Shown here: positions 1-5,552 of the stretch, one piece after another
How positions within the stretch are numbered: the stretch's first letter is position 1
Layout of the letters: each line of letters opens with the position of its first letter
NCBI GenBank assembly: GCA_030630315.1
Contig: DAOVNI010000087.1
Location: 1-6,910 of the forward strand
DNA from: Phycisphaerae bacterium
Lineage (GTDB): Bacteria; Planctomycetota; Phycisphaerae; Sedimentisphaerales; Anaerobacaceae
DNA: 6,910 nucleotides
Direction of reading: 5' to 3'
Position numbers and translations under genes: made by a program
Notes under the pieces: generated by a model
Databases searched by the model: none
Told to the model about the DNA's origin: nothing
Seen by the model: only the letters and a program-made list of their open reading frames with translations

Positions 1-34
1 ATAATTTTAAGAACCCCCCAAGCATAAAATTAAA

Positions 35-55
35 CCCCGCCAACAGGTGGCGGGG
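35..55 (-). terminator. GC-rich hairpin, possible intrinsic terminator for leftward transcription
   Basis: Eight perfect base pairs, CCCCGCCA (35-42) with TGGCGGGG (48-55), close a five-base loop. Read on the - strand the stem is followed by TTTAATTTTA, as expected of a rho-independent terminator. Read on the + strand it is followed by CTAACC, with no U-run. No convincing - strand gene lies to its right (60-398), so it may instead end, without a U-tract, a + strand gene to the left of the window. The direction is therefore uncertain. Confidence 0.4.
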
Positions 56-118
56 CTAACCAAACCCACAGATGGCAGAAATACTTCATAAAATGCGTAT
101 AAATTGCCGAAAAAATAA

Positions 119-147
119 TTGACAGAGGGTGGTTGGTTTTGTATAAT
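119..147 (+). promoter_or_regulatory. Consensus sigma-70 promoter of the ilv operon
   Basis: A perfect TTGACA (-35, 119-124) and a perfect TATAAT (-10, 142-147) are separated by exactly 17 bases. Transcription should start near 154, giving a leader of about 245 bases before ilvB at 399. Twelve of twelve consensus positions with ideal spacing is rare by chance. Such a strong core promoter suggests that control is exerted downstream, in the leader RNA, or by a repressor; no operator was recognised. Confidence 0.85.
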
Positions 148-153
148 TCTGTT

Positions 154-398
154 GTATTTGTATGAAAACATACAGATACGGCCCTGAGATCCGCCAAAGG
201 CGGAATTATGGGATTGTGGCAGGGTTTTAATCTTCGGGTGGTTCGGTCGTCTTTTTAGGTAAAGGCGATTGACTTCCCGGGGCGGCCCAGCGGAGCCATA
301 ATTTGAGGATTCCTGAAAAGCAGGAGTTCTTCCGGAATAACGAGCTTGCACGGCCAAGATGGCCGTGTTACAATGTTTATCAGGAAAGGTGTAGAAAA
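154..398 (+). promoter_or_regulatory. Long structured 5' leader of ilvB, candidate cis-regulatory RNA
   Basis: Five local hairpins tile the leader. Stem 154-164/169-179 has 11 pairs, one of them wobble, and an AAAA loop; it starts at the predicted first transcribed base. Stem 190-195/199-204 lies inside an outer helix 182-186/220-224 that is followed by TTTT, so this unit could act as a weak attenuator. Stem 243-254/261-272 has 12 pairs, three wobble. Stem 307-315/321-329 has 9 pairs, two wobble. Stem 348-355/361-368 has 8 pairs and a five-base loop, and lies 13 bases before the ribosome-binding site at 382-389. The leader matches no riboswitch or T-box that I recognise and has no convincing leader peptide rich in Ile, Val or Leu. 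That it regulates ilvB is inference. Confidence 0.5.
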
Positions 399-2129
399 AT
401 GAGTTCCAAGTCTCGCACTTCGGCTGATTCAGCTGGTAAATCCACTCTCAAAACAGGCGCTCAAATAATCGTCGATACCCCTATCGAGCAGGGTGTTGAT
501 ACGATGTTCGGCTATCTCGGCGGCGTGGTGCTGCCTTTGTTTGATAGATTATACGATGCGCCGATTAATTTTATAATTCCGCGTCATGAGCAGGGCGGCT
601 GCCATATGGCTGATGCTTATGCACGCGCCAGTGGAAAAGTCGGCGTTGTTGTTGCGACCAGCGGTCCCGGTGCGTGCAATTTGGTTACCGGTCTTGCTAC
701 GGCGAATATGGATTCGGTGCCGGTAGTTGCCCTTACCGGGCAGGTCCGCACAGAGCTTATCGGAAATGACGCATTCCAGGAGGCCGACACTACCGGCATT
801 ACCCGTCCGATTACAAAGTACAACTGTATTGTCAAGGACGTTAAAGACTTGGCGAGGACGATTCGGGAGGCATTTTATATTGCTTCGACCGGTCGGCCGG
901 GACCGGTACTGGTCGATTTACCGGTTGACGTTGAGGTCGCCAGGTGTAGTAACGATGGGCCTGCCGAGATGAAGCTGCCCGGTTATCGGGTCCGGACCAA
1001 AGGCCACGCCAAACAGATATCAATGGCGGCTGAAGCAATAAACAAATCGGAGCAGCCGGTGCTTTATGTTGGCGGCGGGGTTATTAGCGCGAACGCAAGC
1101 GAAGAATTAAGAACGTTGGCCGAGGGCGCGCATCTACCCGTAACAATGACACTTTTGGGGCTGGGAAGTTACGACCAGGGAAGGCCCGAATCGCTGGATA
1201 TGCTCGGAATGCACGGAGCCGCCTATGCTAATTATGCCGTGCAGGAATGTGATTTGTTGATTGCCGTAGGTGCTCGTTTTGACGATAGAGTTACCGGCAA
1301 GATTAAGGAATTCGCTCCGAATGCAAAGGTAATCCATATCGATATTGACCCGGCCAGTATATCGAAGAACGTTCGCGTCGATATTCCAGTTGTGGGGGAT
1401 GCAAAGGTTATACTGGCTGAATTGGTTAAGGAAATAGAATTCCGCGAGAGAAAGCGGTGGTTTAAGAAAATTGCCGATTGGAAAGCTAAGTTTCCATTTA
1501 ATTATGACAGGAATTCATCGGCGATTAAGCCGCAGTATGTTGTTGAGGAAATTTGTCGTCAAACCGACGGCAAAGCGATTATAACTACGGGCGTTGGCCA
1601 GAATCAGATGTGGGCCGCTCAGTTTTATCGCTTCAGCAGGCCCAGACAGCTTATCAGCTCCGGTGGACTCGGCACAATGGGCTATGGTCTGCCGGCCGCC
1701 ATAGGTGCTCAGGTAGCCAGACCGACAGAGACCGTTATTGATATTGACGGTGACCATAGTTTTAATATGACTATGACCGAGCTTCGCACGGCTGTTGAGA
1801 ACAAGCTGCCGATAAAGGTTTGTATTTTGAACAACGGGTATATGGGAATGGTTCGGCAGTGGCAGGAGCTTTTCTATAATAAGCGTTATTCCAAGAGCTA
1901 CCTGTCCAATCCCGATTATGCGAAGGTGGCAGAGGCTCTTGGCGCGGTCGGGATAACTGTCGATAAGAAAGCTGATGTCCCCAAAGCCGTCAAGGCGATG
2001 CTGGCTGAAAAGCAGCCCTGTGTGGTTGACTTTAGAATCGAGCGGGAAGAAAATGTTTGGCCGATGGTTGCGGCCGGCAAAAGTCTAAGTGAGATGGATG
2101 GGCTTGATATATTGGAAAGGTTAATCTGA
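399..2129 (+). CDS. ilvB: Acetolactate synthase, large catalytic subunit
   Basis: A 576-residue thiamine-diphosphate enzyme that condenses two pyruvates to 2-acetolactate, or pyruvate with 2-oxobutyrate to 2-aceto-2-hydroxybutyrate, the first common step to valine, leucine and isoleucine. Visible marks are the N-terminal PYR domain with RHEQG at 62-66 (E64 is the catalytic glutamate), the SGPG segment at 88-91, the central FAD-associated domain with GARFDDRVTG at 291-300, and the C-terminal diphosphate-binding motif GDH...NN (451-453, 478-479) followed by GYMGMVRQWQ. Length is normal. The ATG at 399 is chosen because AGGAAAGG (382-389) lies nine bases upstream; the frame stays open to a TTG at 303, but that start has no ribosome-binding site and adds 32 unconserved-looking residues inside hairpin RNA. 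Two oddities: FGYLGG (38-42) where FGYPGG is usual, and GDH where GDG or GDA is commoner. ilvN follows after 156 bases. Confidence 0.97.
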   Translation: MSSKSRTSADSAGKSTLKTGAQIIVDTPIEQGVDTMFGYLGGVVLPLFDRLYDAPINFIIPRHEQGGCHMADAYARASGKVGVVVATSGPGACNLVTGLATANMDSVPVVALTGQVRTELIGNDAFQEADTTGITRPITKYNCIVKDVKDLARTIREAFYIASTGRPGPVLVDLPVDVEVARCSNDGPAEMKLPGYRVRTKGHAKQISMAAEAINKSEQPVLYVGGGVISANASEELRTLAEGAHLPVTMTLLGLGSYDQGRPESLDMLGMHGAAYANYAVQECDLLIAVGARFDDRVTGKIKEFAPNAKVIHIDIDPASISKNVRVDIPVVGDAKVILAELVKEIEFRERKRWFKKIADWKAKFPFNYDRNSSAIKPQYVVEEICRQTDGKAIITTGVGQNQMWAAQFYRFSRPRQLISSGGLGTMGYGLPAAIGAQVARPTETVIDIDGDHSFNMTMTELRTAVENKLPIKVCILNNGYMGMVRQWQELFYNKRYSKSYLSNPDYAKVAEALGAVGITVDKKADVPKAVKAMLAEKQPCVVDFRIEREENVWPMVAAGKSLSEMDGLDILERLI

Positions 2130-2134
2130 ATTTT

Positions 2135-2247
2135 ACCGCCGAGTTCGCAGAGGACGCAGAGATTTTTGATATTTCATTATGCACAACTTGTGGTTTTTCT
2201 TTCCTTCTATTCTGGTCTTGCTCGGTGCTCTCGGCGGTCTCTGCGGT
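2135..2247. repeat. 113-bp inverted-repeat element made of 9-base units
   Basis: The left arm (2135-2161) is three tandem nonamers: ACCGCCGAG, TTCGCAGAG, GACGCAGAG. The right arm (2221-2247), read on the other strand, is ACCGCAGAG, ACCGCCGAG, AGCACCGAG. The two 27-base arms agree at 19 of 27 positions and flank about 59 bases of AT-rich spacer with no ORF. The unit consensus is close to NNCGCMGAG. Degenerate nonamers in inverted array resemble dispersed repeats seen in environmental bacterial genomes, but copies elsewhere cannot be checked here. In the ilvB-ilvN transcript the arms could pair into a long imperfect stem that affects relative expression of the two subunits. Confidence 0.75.
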
Positions 2248-2285
2248 TAATCATTCTATTTTGAGATTAGAAAGTGGTATGAAAA

Positions 2286-2774
2286 ATGAAGCATATAATA
2301 AGTGCACTGGTTGAAAACAAGCCCGGAGTTCTGGCCCATGTTGCCGGGATGTTTGCCGCACGGGCGTTTAATATTGATTCGCTTGTTGTTGGCCGAACCG
2401 AGGACCCGGACTTGAGCCGGATGACGATAGTTGTTATCGGCGATGACAGGGTTGTTGAGCAGGTTCGAAAACAGTTAGCCAAGGTTGTTCCTGTTGTTAA
2501 GGTTCAGGATTTTGTTGGTCAGCCGGTGGTAGCCCGTGATTTGATGCTTATAGCGATTTTGGCCCCGTCGGAAAAACGGCCTGAAATCTTATCGCTGATA
2601 GAAACGTTTAAGGGAAAAGTTGTGGATATCGGCCCAAGGTTTGTTATGGTCGAAGTCAGCGGGCCTGAAGCCAAGATTGAGGCTTTCATCAATGTATGCA
2701 AGCCTTATGGTATTAAAAGCGTCGCCAGAACCGGAACAATCGCAATGCCCCGGCAGGCAAAAACAGAGCCATAG
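2286..2774 (+). CDS. ilvN: Acetolactate synthase, small regulatory subunit
   Basis: A 162-residue regulatory subunit (IlvN/IlvH family) that activates the large subunit and confers feedback inhibition by valine. An N-terminal ACT domain (about 3-77) carries NKPGVL (11-16) and FNIDSL (28-33), followed by LSRMTIVV. The C-terminal domain (about 84-157) ends with the family-typical RTGTIAMPR. Positions matching the valine-site residues of E. coli IlvH (N11, G14, N29) are all kept, so valine sensitivity is predicted. The length is normal for the 160-residue class. The upstream Shine-Dalgarno is weak (AGAAAG near 2269-2274). An ATG at 2279 is in another frame and ends after 11 codons. The gene lies between ilvB and ilvC, as in typical ilvBNC operons. 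Confidence 0.96.
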   Translation: MKHIISALVENKPGVLAHVAGMFAARAFNIDSLVVGRTEDPDLSRMTIVVIGDDRVVEQVRKQLAKVVPVVKVQDFVGQPVVARDLMLIAILAPSEKRPEILSLIETFKGKVVDIGPRFVMVEVSGPEAKIEAFINVCKPYGIKSVARTGTIAMPRQAKTEP

Positions 2775-2785
2775 ACCGAATTCGT

Positions 2786-2816
2786 CGTGCGATACACGCA
2801 ATACGAGATTCGCACG
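2786..2816. repeat. Inverted repeat in the ilvN-ilvC gap
   Basis: CGTGCGA (2786-2792) and TCGCACG (2810-2816) are perfect inverted repeats around 17 bases that contain ACGCAATACGAGAT. It starts 12 bases after the ilvN stop. No U-run follows, so it is a poor intrinsic terminator. It may be a transcript-processing hairpin or a fragment of a dispersed ATACG-type repeat; neither can be settled here. Confidence 0.4.
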
Positions 2817-2828
2817 CCTATAAATTCC

Positions 2829-2856
2829 TTGCCTGACAGAAAGCTTTTAATATAAT
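2829..2856 (+). promoter_or_regulatory. Possible internal promoter for ilvC
   Basis: A perfect -10 TATAAT (2851-2856) is preceded at 16 bases by TTGCCT (2829-2834), which matches four of six -35 positions. Transcription would begin near 2863 and leave a leader of about 70 bases before ilvC. Together with the hairpin just upstream, this suggests ilvC can be expressed partly independently of ilvBN, though read-through from ilvN remains likely. Confidence 0.4.
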
Positions 2857-2931
2857 GTGAAAGTTTGCTTTTAGGGGAAAGAAGGGTGTGAAATAATAAT
2901 CTTCATTTAGAAAATAAGGAGAGTTAAAGCT

Positions 2932-3936
2932 ATGGCATTAAAAATTTATTACGAAAAGGACGCCCCGATAGATGCGTTAAAGGGTAAGAAGGTTGCGATT
3001 ATCGGTTATGGCAGTCAGGGCCATGCGCACAGTTTGAATTTGCGCGACAGCGGCATAGAAGTGGCCGTGGCCGAGCTGAAAGGGACGGACAACTTTAAAC
3101 TCGCACAGGAGCACGGCTTTACGCCGATGGATATAAAAACTGCTATGGAGGGTGCGACGCTGATTATTGTAACCGTGCCGGATGAAGTTCAGGCAAAAGT
3201 TTACAAAGAGTCAATCGGGCCCAATTTGGTAGCCGGTCAGACGCTTGGTTTCTGTCACGGCTTTAATATTCATTTTAAGTATATTGTGCCTCCGGACGAT
3301 GTTAATGTTGTGATGATTGCTCCGAAGGGGCCGGGACATCTGGTTCGCAGTGAATTTGAAAAAGGCGGCGGCGTGCCGAACCTCGTAGCTGTCCAGCAGG
3401 ATGCAACCGGCGACGCAAAGCAGATTGCCCTTGCCTGGGCGAACGGGATCGGCGGCGCCAGAGCAGGTATTATCGAAACCACGTACAAGGAAGAGACTGA
3501 AACAGACCTGTTTGGCGAGCAGTGCATTCTCTGCGGCGGCCTTACGTCGCTTATCAAGGCCGGTTTCCAGACGCTGGTCGAAGCGGGATATCAGCCTGAG
3601 ATTGCCTATTTCGAATGTATGCACGAGGTGAAACTGATAGTTGACCTTATGTATCAGGGCGGGATGAGCTATATGAGATACAGCATATCCAACACCGCTG
3701 AGTACGGCGACCTGACCCGCGGGCCGAGGATTGTCACCGAGCAAACTAAAGCGGAGATGAAAAAGATACTCTCGGAAGTTACGTCCGGCGAATTCGCTAA
3801 AGAATGGGTAAACGAATACAGAAGCGGCTTGAAAAAGTTTAAAGAGCTATACGAAAAAGACCACGACTGCCAGCTGGAAACAGTTGGCAGAGGATTGCGC
3901 AAGATGATGAAGTGGATCGATTCCAAAGAAGTGTAA
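2932..3936 (+). CDS. ilvC: Ketol-acid reductoisomerase (class I), with atypical cofactor loop
   Basis: A 334-residue short-form (class I) enzyme that isomerises and reduces acetolactate or acetohydroxybutyrate to the dihydroxy acids of the valine and isoleucine pathways, using Mg2+ and NAD(P)H. The N-terminal Rossmann domain shows [17 protein letters not shown] (GYGSQG at 25-30). H109 in FCHGFNI is the catalytic histidine and APKGPGH spans 130-136. In the knotted C-terminal domain the metal ligands D192 and E196 (TDLFGEQ) and E228 and E232 (FECMHE) are present, as is S253 in [17 protein letters not shown] (2915-2921) lies ten bases before the ATG. The beta2-alphaB loop reads AELKGTDNF (47-55) where NADPH enzymes usually have something like GLREGSKSW; the arginine and both serines are replaced and an aspartate is present, suggesting NADH use (inference). 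Confidence 0.97.
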   Translation: MALKIYYEKDAPIDALKGKKVAIIGYGSQGHAHSLNLRDSGIEVAVAELKGTDNFKLAQEHGFTPMDIKTAMEGATLIIVTVPDEVQAKVYKESIGPNLVAGQTLGFCHGFNIHFKYIVPPDDVNVVMIAPKGPGHLVRSEFEKGGGVPNLVAVQQDATGDAKQIALAWANGIGGARAGIIETTYKEETETDLFGEQCILCGGLTSLIKAGFQTLVEAGYQPEIAYFECMHEVKLIVDLMYQGGMSYMRYSISNTAEYGDLTRGPRIVTEQTKAEMKKILSEVTSGEFAKEWVNEYRSGLKKFKELYEKDHDCQLETVGRGLRKMMKWIDSKEV

Positions 3937-3951
3937 AACGGAGAACGAAAA

Positions 3952-4707
3952 ATGCAAAGCCAAAACCTAAAATGTAAAATTTCGAGTTTTGAATTATGGT
4001 TTTTAGTTTTTAGTTTTCAGCTTTTAGTTATCTTGGGTTTGTACGGCTGTTCTGTTTTGGAGTATTTTCAGCCTGAAAGGCCTCCCTATGATGAGCAGCT
4101 TTCCGAGTGCTACCGGCGCACAAAGCTAAAGGAAAGTAGCTCCGCTGATGTGCTTGCTGCGATTCATATACCCGAGTATGAGCTGCTTAGCCAGAGCAAG
4201 AGCGTTGTTGCTTCCTCAGGGCAGAAGAAAAAAGGCCACAAGATTTGGTTCAATATGGTCGCCTTCGACGAGAACGAGCTCACAGCAAAGCGGAAGTACC
4301 TCTTTATTGTAGATGACAGACCCAATATTTTGGAAGATCCGAAGAAGGAATTAAGCTTTGATTGCGAGATGGTATTGGAAAGTGAGGTACTTGAGAAGCC
4401 CTACGCAAATGAAAACGCAAGGCGAATCGCAATACTAAACCAGGTCTTGGCGAACGTCCGCAGAGACATAGATGAAGTCGGCCAGGACAATAAAATGCTT
4501 GACGTCGGCGGGATGCTTATCAATCAGGCACTGGAGACTGTTTTGGTTAAATTGGACTCCTCGCCTGCGCTGGCGACGAGGCTGAATGAGCCGGCCGGCG
4601 TCGATTTTAGCCACATTAATCTTGGCAGGGGCAAGATTCAGATGCTCGTCGAGAATGATATTGTCAAAGTCAAGATGAGGTTAGGCTCACTTGTGAAGAA
4701 GTTCTAA
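3952..4707 (+). CDS. Unrecognised predicted lipoprotein downstream of ilvC
   Basis: A 251-residue protein that I do not recognise. Residues 1-33 look like a lipoprotein signal: lysines at 7 and 9, a hydrophobic stretch from about 15 to 31 (WFLVF...LLVILGL), then LYGC with the candidate lipidated cysteine at 33. The tyrosine at -2 is atypical but tolerated. The remainder is charged and soluble, with no further membrane segment, no obvious catalytic motif, a probable helical stretch around 145-200, and a C-terminal part rich in beta-prone residues ending LGSLVKKF. The start is supported by GGAG (3940-3943), eight bases upstream. It begins 15 bases after the ilvC stop, so it is probably cotranscribed, although no role in amino acid synthesis is evident. 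The DNA of the hydrophobic stretch is a tandem repeat. Confidence 0.75.
   Translation: MQSQNLKCKISSFELWFLVFSFQLLVILGLYGCSVLEYFQPERPPYDEQLSECYRRTKLKESSSADVLAAIHIPEYELLSQSKSVVASSGQKKKGHKIWFNMVAFDENELTAKRKYLFIVDDRPNILEDPKKELSFDCEMVLESEVLEKPYANENARRIAILNQVLANVRRDIDEVGQDNKMLDVGGMLINQALETVLVKLDSSPALATRLNEPAGVDFSHINLGRGKIQMLVENDIVKVKMRLGSLVKKF
3999..4026 (+). repeat. Four tandem 7-base units inside the lipoprotein signal-peptide codons
   Basis: The units are GTTTTTA, GTTTTTA, GTTTTCA and GCTTTTA (3999-4026), a low-complexity heptamer array. It encodes residues of the hydrophobic core (around LVFSFQLLV). The preceding bases, 3955-3997, are also A/T-biased and simple (AAAATGTAAAATTT). Base composition changes abruptly at about 4030 to normal coding DNA. 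Confidence 0.7.
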
Positions 4708-4737
4708 AAACAACAAGAACCGCAGTAAAGTGAAGAG

Positions 4738-4786
4738 AAAAATGTAGAACAGATGCGAGCTGATTGCAGGCGCGTTTTACATTTTT
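4738..4786. terminator. Probable bidirectional terminator between the ilv operon and rnpB
   Basis: AAAAATGTAGAAC (4738-4750) pairs with GTTTTACATTTTT (4774-4786) in a 13-bp stem with one wobble around a 23-base loop. A- and T-runs at the outer ends give a U-run on either strand. It sits 30 bases beyond the lipoprotein stop and 20 bases beyond the RNase P RNA 3' end, where two convergent transcripts meet. The stem is AT-rich apart from a few G-C pairs, so termination strength is uncertain. A competing stem, 4709-4719 with 4782-4792 (11 pairs, one wobble), shares the T-run. Confidence 0.45.
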
Positions 4787-4805
4787 GTTGTTAAAATAAT
4801 CAATT

Positions 4806-5274
4806 AAAAGAGTGGGTCTATAAGCCGAGTTTTGTGCCCCGTCACTTCTGACGGGCGGCGGCCATTTATCTTGACCAACTGTTACCAGTTGGCTCTCCCG
4901 ATACATCGGGAAGCGACCTACCCGCTGGCTGCCCCCCCCTGCTTTCTTACGAAAGCAAGAAGGGGGGATACTCGGGCCAAGTATTACCAGCTGCTTGGTC
5001 TTGCAGGCGGTGGGGTTTGCCCTGCCAGCGCCGTCACCGGCACTGCGGTGCGCTCTTACCGCACCATTTCACCATTGCCTGTGTCCCGACGAATCGGGGC
5101 CATCGGCTGTGTATTTTCTGTGGCACTTTCCCTGGGGTCGCCCGAATCCGGTTTTGCAATAAATCGCAAAATCGGAACCGGCCCCCGGTGGCCGTTAACC
5201 ACCACCGTGCCCTGTCCTGCTCGGACTTTCCTCCAGCTTTTTTTAGAGCCAGCGACCGCCCGACCCACTCTTTT
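4806..5274 (-). ncRNA. rnpB: RNase P RNA, bacterial type A
   Basis: The catalytic RNA that removes 5' leaders from pre-tRNAs. On the - strand it shows, in order, GGAGGAAAGTCCGAGC (P4 5' strand region), GGGAAAGTGCCACAGAAA, CAGCCGATGGCC, GGTGCGGTAAGAGCGCACC, GGCAAACCCC, GCAAGACCAA, the GGGTAGG segment of the P15 region that contacts the tRNA CCA end, then AGATAAATGGC and ACAAAACTCGGCTTATAG at the 3' end. P1 is formed by 5262-5274 pairing with 4806-4818, 13 perfect pairs, extending to 4801/5280 with one bulge. Relative to E. coli, P3 is reduced to a short stem near 5234-5256. An added long hairpin lies at about 5144-5184 and another GC-rich hairpin at about 4935-4968. Exact mature ends are estimated from P1. 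ORFs across this region are not genes. Confidence 0.97.
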
Positions 5275-5305
5275 CAATTGACTATTTCATTATCAGCTAC
5301 AACCT

Positions 5306-5334
5306 ATTATAACAAAAGTTCGCCTTGTTGTCCA
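5306..5334 (-). promoter_or_regulatory. rnpB promoter
   Basis: On the - strand TGGACA (-35, 5329-5334; five of six consensus positions) and TATAAT (-10, 5306-5311; perfect) are 17 bases apart. Transcription should start near 5299, about 20-25 bases before the estimated mature 5' end of RNase P RNA. The elements interleave with those of the divergent promoter at 5319-5348. Confidence 0.8.
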
Positions 5335-5348
5335 CTTTATGATATAAT
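5319..5348 (+). promoter_or_regulatory. Divergent promoter of the small-protein/nucleotidyltransferase pair
   Basis: TATAAT (5343-5348) is perfect, but only nine bases separate it from the ATG at 5358, so the transcript would start at about 5355-5357 and be leaderless or nearly so. The -35 region is weak: TTCGCC (5319-5324) at 18-base spacing. No Shine-Dalgarno precedes 5358, which agrees with leaderless translation. The rnpB -35 lies inside this promoter's spacer. Confidence 0.5.
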
Positions 5349-5357
5349 ATTAGTATC

Positions 5358-5552
5358 ATGAAAGTTATCAGGAATCGTACAGCCCTGAAAAGGATGGCCG
5401 AAGAGGATGACTGTTTTGTGAACATGTCGCCTCAGCAGCGCATCGCTTTTATATGGGAGCTTACCGCCGAATTATGGTCGTTAAAGGGCAGCCAATATGC
5501 TGAACGAAGATTACAAAGAAATGTTACGAATCTTATTAAACAACAAGGTTAA
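5358..5552 (+). CDS. Small 64-residue protein, partner of the downstream nucleotidyltransferase
   Basis: A short, charged, soluble protein: a basic start (MKVIRNR), an acidic patch EEDD (15-18), MSPQQRIAFIWELTAELW (23-40) that looks helical, then AERRLQRNV (48-56) and a basic end. The pattern MSP/MTP..R...WELT...(A)E.RLQR resembles small proteins I associate with genes just upstream of minimal nucleotidyltransferases, but I cannot confirm this or name a family. There is no signal peptide or membrane segment. Its last 56 bases overlap the nucleotidyltransferase gene in another frame, implying coupled translation. The start is the first ATG, nine bases after the -10 box, with no ribosome-binding site. 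It could be an antitoxin- or toxin-like partner; this is inference from the arrangement. A DNA-binding role is possible but no helix-turn-helix is evident. Confidence 0.65.
   Translation: MKVIRNRTALKRMAEEDDCFVNMSPQQRIAFIWELTAELWSLKGSQYAERRLQRNVTNLIKQQG

Noticed and set aside
162..230. 22-codon leader peptide (MKTYRYG...GIVAGF) ending just after the attenuator-like stem
   Set aside because: Its ATG lies inside the first hairpin about eight bases from the transcript start, with no ribosome-binding site, and it has only three Ile/Val codons and no Leu, too few for classic ilv attenuation.
7..357. 116-residue open frame on the - strand across the ilvB leader
   Set aside because: It runs antisense through the promoter and leader hairpins, has no recognisable domain or ribosome-binding site, and its composition follows the structured RNA.
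303..398. 32-residue N-terminal extension of acetolactate synthase from a TTG start
   Set aside because: No ribosome-binding site lies before 303, whereas AGGAAAGG precedes the ATG at 399; the extension is not family-like and overlaps hairpin RNA.
3211..3744. 177-residue open frame antisense to ilvC
   Set aside because: Shadow of a well-supported gene; no motif and no independent start signals.
4832..5361. Open frames of 149, 114 and 73 residues over the rnpB region
   Set aside because: They lie within the RNase P RNA, whose conserved motifs explain the sequence; the proteins are low-complexity Pro/Arg-rich shadows.
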